DNA of 27,708 bases, taken from the NCBI GenBank assembly GCA_052389435.1, contig JBQTIB010000095.1:1-27708 (forward strand), read 5' to 3'. The DNA is from JBQTKD01 sp052389435. GTDB taxonomy: Bacteria; Actinomycetota; Actinomycetes; Sporichthyales; Sporichthyaceae. This document shows positions 19,216-24,884 of the stretch, piece by piece; the stretch's first letter is position 1, and the number at the start of each line of letters is the position of its first letter. The notes under the pieces are model-generated. The model was given only the letters and a program-made list of their open reading frames with translations. It was not told the origin of the DNA and searched no databases. A program made the position numbers and the translations under genes.

Positions 19216-19865
19216 CCACCACCTGGCGTCGCGAGACCCTGCCGATCGACCAGCAGTTGGCGATGAAGGGCGCGGCCACCAATCTCGGCCGCGAGTTCGG
19301 CGAGATGTTCGGGGTCGAGACCATCGAACGGTTTCTGCACTCCTCCTACGACGACTTCGCCGAGCGTGCCACGCTGGCCCATTTCCTGCCGCTGTTGTCC
19401 GAACGCTTCGCCCGGCAACGCCTGCGGGCGCTCGCCAAGGTCGAGGGCAAGGCGCTGACGGGCACCCCAGTCGTGCTGTTCCTGTGCACCCACAACGCCG
19501 GCCGGTCGCAGATGGCACTGGGCTTCTTCACCCACCTCGCCGGGGACCGGGCGGTGGCCTGGTCCGGCGGGTCCGAACCGGCCGGCTCGGTCAACCGGGC
19601 CGCCGTCGCGGCCATGGCCGAGGTCGGGATCGACATCTCGGAGGAGTACCCGAAACCGTGGACCGACGAGATCGTCCGCGCCGCGGACGTGGTGATCACC
19701 ATGGGCTGCGGCGACGCCTGCCCGATCTTCCCCGGCCGCCGGTACGAGGAGTGGGTCCTGACCGACCCCGCGGGGCTCTCGCTCGAGGAGATCCGACCCG
19801 TTCGCGACGAGATCGAACGGCGTGTACGCCGACTCCTCGCCGAGATCGCACCCGGGACCGTCTAG
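19212..19865 (+). CDS. arsC2: Arsenate reductase with N-terminal helical domain (ArsC type 2)
   Basis: A 217-residue protein whose C-terminal part (about 85-217) closely resembles the single-domain ArsC on the opposite arm: CX5R at C92-R98 (CTHNAGRS) and the cysteine pair C166/C170 in GCGDACPIFPGRRYEEW. The extra N-terminal 80 residues (REFGEMFGVETIERFLHSSYDDFAERA) look like a three-helix bundle seen in some actinobacterial arsenate reductases; its function is unknown to me. ATG 19212 overlaps the fusion gene stop as ATGA, with GGAGGC upstream inside that gene. Having two arsenate reductases at one locus suggests different reductant partners or separate regulation. Confidence 0.9.
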   Translation: MTTTWRRETLPIDQQLAMKGAATNLGREFGEMFGVETIERFLHSSYDDFAERATLAHFLPLLSERFARQRLRALAKVEGKALTGTPVVLFLCTHNAGRSQMALGFFTHLAGDRAVAWSGGSEPAGSVNRAAVAAMAEVGIDISEEYPKPWTDEIVRAADVVITMGCGDACPIFPGRRYEEWVLTDPAGLSLEEIRPVRDEIERRVRRLLAEIAPGTV

Positions 19866-19879
19866 GGGCCGTCTAGGGG
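19858..19879. repeat. Perfect 11-bp tandem duplication spanning the arsC2 stop
   Basis: CCGTCTAGGGG occurs twice back to back, at 19858-19868 and 19869-19879. The first copy contains the arsC2 stop codon. The second places another TAG just after it. Probably a slippage product with no coding consequence. Confidence 0.8.
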
Positions 19880-19911
19880 CCGGACTTGGATTGTCCGATC
19901 GGAGCGGTTGG

Positions 19912-19940
19912 TTGACGCGAGTCCTCACTCTGCGTAGCGT
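19912..19940 (+). promoter_or_regulatory. Candidate bldD promoter
   Basis: -35 TTGACG (19912-19917) and -10 TAGCGT (19935-19940) lie 17 bp apart, a good match to housekeeping promoters of actinobacteria. The predicted start is near 19947, giving a leader of about 60 nt before the bldD GTG. Confidence 0.7.
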
Positions 19941-19953
19941 TACCCTCAGTAGC
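19924..19953 (+). promoter_or_regulatory. Two adjacent BldD-box-like sites over the bldD promoter
   Basis: CTCACTCTGCGTAGC (19924-19938) fits the Streptomyces BldD consensus nTnACnC(A/T)GnGTnAn with one mismatch. GTTACCCTCAGTAGC (19939-19953), immediately after it, fits with two mismatches. The pair covers the -10 and start point, which agrees with the known autorepression of bldD. Confidence 0.65.
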
Positions 19954-20009
19954 GATCTTTCTCTCTGGGTGAGCGATCGCCCGGAACGCCTCGATCCAGG
20001 GAGCGCACA

Positions 20010-20507
20010 GTGCCGTCCGAGTACGCCAAGTCGCTGGGCGCCCGTCTGCGGGCGATCCGGACCCAGCAGGGACTGTCCCTGCACGGTGTCGAGGAGAAGT
20101 CCCGCGGCCGCTGGAAGGCAGTCGTCGTCGGTTCCTACGAGCGCGGCGACCGCGCCGTCACCGTGCAGAAGCTCGCCGAACTCGCCGCCTTCTACGGCGT
20201 CCCGGTGGGCGAACTGCTGCCCGGCGGAAGCCCCAGCGCCGCGTCCGAGCAGCCGCCGCGCCTGGTGCTCGACCTCGAGAAGCTCGCCGAGGCCCCCGCG
20301 GCCGAGGCCGGTCCCCTGCTGCGCTACGCCGCGACGATCCAGTCCCAGCGCGGCGACTACAACGGCAAGGTCCTGACGATTCGTCAGGAGGATCTGCGAG
20401 CCCTCGCCGTCATCTACGACAAGCCGCCGAGCATCCTCACCGAGGACCTCTCCGGCTGGGGCGTGCTCCGCGCCGTCCCCGCCAGCCGCGACGACGACTC
20501 CTATTGA
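20010..20507 (+). CDS. bldD: Developmental master regulator BldD, cyclic-di-GMP responsive
   Basis: In Streptomyces, BldD represses sporulation genes during vegetative growth and dimerises on DNA through a tetramer of cyclic-di-GMP. The 165 residues are nearly collinear with it. The N-terminal XRE-type HTH (about 8-70) contains AIRTQQGLSLHGVEEKS and GSYERGDRAVTVQKLAELA. The C-terminal domain carries the ligand motif RxD-X8-RxxD intact at R114, D116, R125 and D128. The GTG start at 20010 has GGGAGC about 9 nt upstream. An intact motif implies cyclic-di-GMP signalling and probably a developmental cycle. It converges with nusB across a shared terminator. Confidence 0.97.
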   Translation: MPSEYAKSLGARLRAIRTQQGLSLHGVEEKSRGRWKAVVVGSYERGDRAVTVQKLAELAAFYGVPVGELLPGGSPSAASEQPPRLVLDLEKLAEAPAAEAGPLLRYAATIQSQRGDYNGKVLTIRQEDLRALAVIYDKPPSILTEDLSGWGVLRAVPASRDDDSY

Positions 20508-20512
20508 AAACG

Positions 20513-20575
20513 CAGGACGTCCGCTCAGGGGTGAGCCATAGCTCACCCTTGAGCGGACGCCTTGGTTTTACGACA
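20513..20575. terminator. Bidirectional terminator between bldD and nusB
   Basis: An 18-bp stem with one wobble (arms 20519-20536 and 20541-20558, beginning GTCCGCTCA) closes the loop CATA. GGTTTTA follows on the plus strand, and the minus-strand continuation reads GCGTTTTC. It therefore has U-rich tails on both sides and suits the convergent pair. Confidence 0.9.
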
Positions 20576-20981
20576 GGGTGAGGATCGGCTTGAGGTCCTC
20601 GATGCGGCCCAGCAGGCCGTTCACGAAGCCGGGGCTCTGATCGGTGGAGAGCTCGGTCGCGATCTCGACCGCCTCGCTGATCGCCACCGAGTCCGGGATG
20701 TCCTCGCACCAGAGCAGCTCGAACAGCGCGACGCGCAGCAGCGCGCGGTCCACCGCGGGCATGCGATCGATCGGCCAGTCCACCGAGTAGGTGGAGATGA
20801 GGTCGTCGATCCGTGCCTTGTGCGCGTAGACGCCGCGAACCAGCGTGTCGGTCCACTCGCGGATCGGCGGATCGGCCGCGGTCAGGCGCTGGGCGAGAAT
20901 CTCCAGTACCGGCAGGCCGCGCTGGTCGGCTTCGAAGACGATGTCGACCGCGCGACGGCGGGCCTTGTTGCGGGCGCTCAA
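20568..20981 (-). CDS. nusB: Transcription antitermination factor NusB
   Basis: NusB binds boxA RNA with NusE (ribosomal protein S10) and supports rRNA antitermination. The 137-residue all-helical protein shows the family features ARRRAVDIVFEADQRG near the N-terminus, the central RMPAVDRALLRVALFELLW and the terminal GFVNGLLGRI. The start is TTG at 20981, one base after the efp stop (TAA-C-TTG). No ATG or GTG gives the conserved N-terminus, and the arrangement points to coupled re-initiation from efp. Confidence 0.95.
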   Translation of the reverse strand: MSARNKARRRAVDIVFEADQRGLPVLEILAQRLTAADPPIREWTDTLVRGVYAHKARIDDLISTYSVDWPIDRMPAVDRALLRVALFELLWCEDIPDSVAISEAVEIATELSTDQSPGFVNGLLGRIEDLKPILTLS

Positions 20982-20982
20982 G

Positions 20983-21546
20983 TTAGTTGTTGATCCGGCC
21001 GGTGTACTCGCCCGTGCGGGTGTCCACCTTGACCTTCTCGCCGGTGGTGATGAACAGCGGCACCTGGATCGAAGCGCCGGTTTCCAGCGTCGCCGGCTTG
21101 GTGCCGGAGGTGGAGCGGTCCCCCACCAGACCCGGCTCGGTGTAGCTGATGAGCAGTTCGACCGACGGCGGCAGCTCGACGTACAGCGCGACGCCCTCGT
21201 GGATCGCGACGGTGACGTTCTGGTTCTCGAGCATGTACTTGGCGCCCTCGCCCACGGTCGCCTCGCTCACGTAGGTCTGCTCGAAGGTGTCCGCGTCCAT
21301 GAACACGAAGTCTTCGCCGTCCTTGTAGAGGTACTGCATGTCGCGGCGGTCGACGCTCGCGGTCTCGACCTTGATGCCGGCGTTGAAGGTCTTGTCGACG
21401 ACCTTGCCGGACAGGATGTTCTTGAGCTTGGTCCGCACGAACGCGGGGCCCTTGCCGGGCTTGACGTGCTGGAACTCCACGACGGTCCACAGGTTGCCCT
21501 CGATGTTGAGCACGAGGCCGTTCTTCAAATCGTTGGTCGTCGCCAC
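20983..21546 (-). CDS. efp: Translation elongation factor P
   Basis: EF-P enters the ribosomal E site and relieves stalling at proline runs. The 187-residue protein has the usual three beta-barrel domains. The domain I loop that reaches the peptidyl-transferase centre reads HVKPGKGPAF with the tip lysine K32, and the C-terminus ends with GEKVKVDTRTGEYTGRINN, typical of the family. The start is GTG 21546 with GGAGA about 13 nt upstream. efp-nusB next to bldD is the same order as in Streptomyces coelicolor. Confidence 0.97.
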   Translation of the reverse strand: MATTNDLKNGLVLNIEGNLWTVVEFQHVKPGKGPAFVRTKLKNILSGKVVDKTFNAGIKVETASVDRRDMQYLYKDGEDFVFMDADTFEQTYVSEATVGEGAKYMLENQNVTVAIHEGVALYVELPPSVELLISYTEPGLVGDRSTSGTKPATLETGASIQVPLFITTGEKVKVDTRTGEYTGRINN

Positions 21547-21563
21547 GGGGTTTGCGTCTCCTG

Positions 21564-21597
21564 CGTTGGGGGTCGTCGGCCGTTGGGGGTCGTCGGC
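21564..21597. repeat. Perfect 17-bp tandem duplication in the efp leader
   Basis: CGTTGGGGGTCGTCGGC occurs twice head to tail, at 21564-21580 and 21581-21597, 18 bp upstream of the efp start. It would lie in the 5' leader of efp mRNA. Function unknown; simple slippage is the default explanation. Confidence 0.85.
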
Positions 21598-21655
21598 GTT
21601 CGCGATTTTGTCACGCGCGACGGAGTCGCCCCGACGCGGAGGTGAGCGACGACCG

Positions 21656-21671
21656 CCTGCGGCGCCGCAGG
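21656..21671. repeat. Perfect 16-bp GC palindrome between efp and the iron-box operon
   Basis: CCTGCGGC followed by its exact complement lies midway between the two divergent genes. It could be a regulator site or chance in GC-rich DNA; no T-run follows, so it is not a terminator. Confidence 0.5.
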
Positions 21672-21693
21672 GCGCTCTCAGGGAACATTCAAG

Positions 21694-21712
21694 TTAGGCT
21701 TGGCTAAGCTAA
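21694..21712 (+). promoter_or_regulatory. IdeR/DtxR-type iron box before the transporter operon
   Basis: TTAGGCTTGGCTAAGCTAA matches 16 of 19 positions of the IdeR/DtxR consensus TTAGGTTAGSCTAACCTAA. It lies 33 bp before the first ATG and overlaps a TAAGCT hexamer (21705-21710) that could serve as -10, so bound regulator would block transcription when iron is plentiful. A -35 match is poor. Confidence 0.82.
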
Positions 21713-21745
21713 GTACTTTGTCCTGCGCGCACGGAGGAGAGGCAC

Positions 21746-22264
21746 ATGGCAACCGTTCTCGAAGTGGCCGAAGACGGGCATCCGATCCAGTTCGAGTACG
21801 CCGATCTGATGCGCTACCACGGGCCGGGATTCCCCGGCGGGGTCGCGCACGCCTTCAAGGTGCTCGAGCGCGCCCTGCCGCTGCTCGGCGCGGACGCTCC
21901 GGTGGAGCGGCGGAAGGTGGAGATCCGGACGGCGTTCCGCGGGCCCGGGGCCCGCGACGCGTTCGAAATGGTCACCCGTGCCGTCACCGGCGATCGGTAC
22001 GCGGTGGACGAGTCCCTGGAGCGGCCCGAGCGCGGGCGCGTGCTCGAACGCTACGTGTTCCACGTGCGCTACCGGCAGCGCGAGGTCGTGCTGGCGATCC
22101 GCGACGACGGCTTCGTGGTCCCGGAGTTCATCGACCTGGCGCGCAGCGAAGCGCGTACCCCCGCAGAGGAGGTGCGGCTGGCCCAGCTCAAGTCCGAGAT
22201 GGCCGAGCGGCTGCTGTCCCGTCCGGCCGTCGAGGTCTACGACGCGGAGGTGCGCGAGCAGTGA
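21746..22264 (+). CDS. FmdE-like protein of iron-box operon, function unknown
   Basis: A 172-residue soluble protein with no signal peptide or membrane segment. The segments YHGPGFPGGVAHAFKVLERA (24-43) and GPGARDAFEMVTRAVTGDRY (66-85) resemble the HGHxCPG and GVDAIQxxTGCTxGKGN motifs of FmdE-type proteins (formylmethanofuran dehydrogenase subunit E family), but the cysteines are all replaced and the protein contains none. The C-terminal half (about 100-172) is a short beta region and then helix. The ATG at 21746 has a strong GGAGGAGAGG upstream. First gene behind the iron box; its stop overlaps the binding-protein start (GTGA). It may bind a metal complex or modify the transported ligand; this is inference from context. 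Confidence 0.6.
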   Translation: MATVLEVAEDGHPIQFEYADLMRYHGPGFPGGVAHAFKVLERALPLLGADAPVERRKVEIRTAFRGPGARDAFEMVTRAVTGDRYAVDESLERPERGRVLERYVFHVRYRQREVVLAIRDDGFVVPEFIDLARSEARTPAEEVRLAQLKSEMAERLLSRPAVEVYDAEVREQ

Positions 22265-23895
22265 GCCCTTCCGTACGCCGACCCGCGCTTCTCCTCGCGC
22301 TCGCGCTGACGACGGCGGGCTGCACCGGCGCCGGGGAGGACTCCACGGCCGAGGCGCCGCTCGCCGATCCCGACCGCCTCACGATCGCCCTGGCCGAGGA
22401 CGTCGGACCGCTCAACATCTTCGCCAGCCACGAGGAGCCCATCACCGAACTCGTCTACGACAAGCTGCTGGCTCCCTCCCCGTACGTGGAGCAGCCGGCG
22501 CCCTGGCTGGCAACGGCGGTCCGCACGATCGACCCCGCCACCGTCGAAGCCGACCTGCGCACCGACGTGCGCTGGCACGACGGCGAAAGGTTCGACGCGG
22601 CAGACGTCGTGTTCACGGTCGACTACTTCAAGAGGGCCCCCACCGGACGGTGGACGCACCACGTCGCGGACATCCCCACCGTGGAGACCGTCGAAGCGGT
22701 GGACTCGGACACCGTGCGCTTCCGTTGCGCCTTCCCCTGTCCGGACCTCGCGACCGTGACGCTGGCGGACCTGCCGATCATTCCGGAGCACGTCTGGTCG
22801 AAGGTCGAGCCGGTCCGCACCAAGACCGTCTCGGCGCTGCCGATCGGCACCGGCCCGTACCGGCTCGCGGCCTACAGCGCCACCTCCGGCTACCGCTTCG
22901 AAGCCAACCCGGAGTACTTCGCCGGCAAGCCCCGAGTCCGCGAACTCCTCATGCCGGTGATCGGCGATCCCAACGCGGCCTTCACCGCGCTGCGGGCTCG
23001 GCAGATCGACGCCACCACCCACCACTTGCCGCCGGAGCTCATCGACTCTCTGGTGGCCGACGCCGGGGACGGGATCGACGTCGTCAAGACCGCTCCCCTG
23101 CAGTTCCCGGAGCTCTTGCTGAACTACGACCGCGCGCCGTTCGACGAACCGCGGTTTCGCCGGGCGATCGGTCGGGCCCTGGACCGGGACCAGCTGTTGA
23201 ACACGGTCTTCCTCGGCAAGGGCCGGCCCGCCACCAGCGGCTACGTACATCCGGACGCACCCTTTGCCAATCCGGCGATCCGCACCCCCTACGACCCGGA
23301 CGAGGCGCGCAGGCTGCTGGACGAACTCGGCTATCGCGACGGCGACGGCGACGGAGTCCGCGAAGGCCCGAACGGTCGACTGTCCTGGCCGCTGATCGTG
23401 GAGGGTGCGCGCGGGGTCAACGTGCGTGCGGCGGAGTTGATCGCCGAGGACCTGCGCGAGGTGGGCCTGGACGTTCGCATCGAAAGCAGGGACGTCGGCT
23501 CGAACGACGCGCTGCGCAGTTCGCGGGAGTTCGATCTGATGATCAGTCGGATCACGGCCCACGGCGTGGCCGACCCGACGCAGTTCATCATGTCCCACCG
23601 CTCGGGCTACCTGTGGAAGGCGCCGAACGTGCCCTATCCGGCCTGGGACGCCCTGTTCGAGGCGTGGAAGGCCGCCGACACCGTCGACGCGCGCACCAGG
23701 ATCCTCTACGACATGCAGGTGCTGTTCAACGACGCCCCGACCTCGATTCCGCTGTACTACCCCGACGAATACTGGGCGGTGCGCGAGAACTACGACGGGT
23801 GGGTGGAATCTCCCGGCTACGGTCTGGTGCACAAGTTCTCGCTGCTGCCCGCGGAGGTCGGCCGCAGCGCTCGGGCAGTGACCACGCGCTCCTGA
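22261..23895 (+). CDS. ABC transporter substrate-binding lipoprotein, family 5 (Opp/Dpp/Nik type)
   Basis: Captures the substrate outside the cell and hands it to the permeases. The 544 residues start with a lipoprotein signal peptide (RRPALLLALALTTAG, modified cysteine C21; the lipobox has T rather than L at -3). The mature part shows the SBP_bac_5 pattern: LRTDVRWHDGERFDAADVVFTVDYF, PIGTGPYRL, a DGDGDGVREG loop near residue 360 and a late DAPTSIPLYYPDEYWAV. This family binds peptides, nickel chelates, haem or metallophores, and the sequence alone does not decide which. The GTG start overlaps the upstream stop by 4 nt. The iron box points to a metal-related ligand. Confidence 0.93.
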   Translation: MSPSVRRPALLLALALTTAGCTGAGEDSTAEAPLADPDRLTIALAEDVGPLNIFASHEEPITELVYDKLLAPSPYVEQPAPWLATAVRTIDPATVEADLRTDVRWHDGERFDAADVVFTVDYFKRAPTGRWTHHVADIPTVETVEAVDSDTVRFRCAFPCPDLATVTLADLPIIPEHVWSKVEPVRTKTVSALPIGTGPYRLAAYSATSGYRFEANPEYFAGKPRVRELLMPVIGDPNAAFTALRARQIDATTHHLPPELIDSLVADAGDGIDVVKTAPLQFPELLLNYDRAPFDEPRFRRAIGRALDRDQLLNTVFLGKGRPATSGYVHPDAPFANPAIRTPYDPDEARRLLDELGYRDGDGDGVREGPNGRLSWPLIVEGARGVNVRAAELIAEDLREVGLDVRIESRDVGSNDALRSSREFDLMISRITAHGVADPTQFIMSHRSGYLWKAPNVPYPAWDALFEAWKAADTVDARTRILYDMQVLFNDAPTSIPLYYPDEYWAVRENYDGWVESPGYGLVHKFSLLPAEVGRSARAVTTRS

Positions 23896-24884
23896 TGCGC
23901 GCCCGCGGTCTCGCGCGCTGTGCGCAGTACCTGCTCGTCCTCGCCGCGGCGGTCAGCGTGAACTTCGCGCTGCCCCACCTCGCCCCGGGCGACCCCGTGG
24001 AGTACCTGTACGGAGGCGACGACGCCGGTCTGACGCCGGCTCAGCTCGAAGCGCTCCGCGGCCAGTACGGCCTGGACGCCCCCGTGTTCGAGCAGTATCT
24101 GCGGTTCTGGGGATCCCTGCTGCGCGGCGACCTGGGTACCTCGGTCGAGTACAACCGCCCCGTGCTCGACATCCTGGCCGAGCGCGCCGGGTGGACCGCG
24201 CTGCTGGTCGGGCTCGGCCTGGTGCTGGCCTATCTGATCGGGACGCTGCTGGGGGCTTGGGCGGGCTGGCGTCGCGGCCGACGCGGAGATCGGGCGAGCG
24301 TGGCCGCGGTGCTGGCCCTGGACTCGATGCCGGGTTTCTGGATCGGGATGATCCTGCTGGCGATCTTCTCGGTGCGGCTGGGCTGGTTTCCCTCCTTCGG
24401 GGTCGTGCCGTTGGACAGCGGCGGCCTCGATCGCCTCCTCGACGTCGCCGCGCGCACCGTGCTGCCGGCAAGCACGTTGGCCCTCGCGATGGCGGGGACC
24501 TTCTTTCTGCTGGCCCGCGCGTCGATGGGCACGGTGCTCGAGGAGCCCCACGTGCGTTTTGCGCGCGCCAGGGGACTCTCCGATCGCCGCGTGGCCCTGC
24601 GGCACGGTCTGCGGACGGCGCTGCTGCCCGGCTACACCAAACTGGCCACCGAACTCGGCGCGGTGCTCTCCGGTTCGGTGGTCGTGGAGACGGTGTTCGC
24701 CTACCCCGGGCTCGGGCAGTTGATCTACCGCGCGGTGCTCGTGCGGGACTATCCCCTGCTGCAGGGGGCCTTTCTCCTGTCCACCCTCGCGATCGTCGGG
24801 GCGAATCTGGTCGCGGACCTGACCTATCCCTGGCTCGACCCGCGGGTGCGGCGCGGCGGGTCCCGTTCGCGAGCCATCGCGTGA
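23895..24884 (+). CDS. ABC transporter permease, DppB/NikB type
   Basis: A 329-residue inner-membrane permease with six predicted helices. The N-terminal helix (about 11-29) is followed by a long external loop with LAPGDPVEYLYGG and GQYGLDAPVFEQYLRFWGSLLRGDLGTSV, the signature of the first permease of Opp/Nik systems. The cytoplasmic EAA loop that contacts the ATPase is RFARARGLSDRRVALRHGLR. ATG 23895 overlaps the binding-protein stop by one base (TGATG). It pairs with the permease domain at the start of the next gene. Confidence 0.94.
   Translation: MRARGLARCAQYLLVLAAAVSVNFALPHLAPGDPVEYLYGGDDAGLTPAQLEALRGQYGLDAPVFEQYLRFWGSLLRGDLGTSVEYNRPVLDILAERAGWTALLVGLGLVLAYLIGTLLGAWAGWRRGRRGDRASVAAVLALDSMPGFWIGMILLAIFSVRLGWFPSFGVVPLDSGGLDRLLDVAARTVLPASTLALAMAGTFFLLARASMGTVLEEPHVRFARARGLSDRRVALRHGLRTALLPGYTKLATELGAVLSGSVVVETVFAYPGLGQLIYRAVLVRDYPLLQGAFLLSTLAIVGANLVADLTYPWLDPRVRRGGSRSRAIA

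Noticed and set aside
19880..19905. Short inverted repeat CGGAC / GTCCG as a terminator after arsC2
   Set aside because: The stem is only 5 bp and has no T-run, too weak to call.
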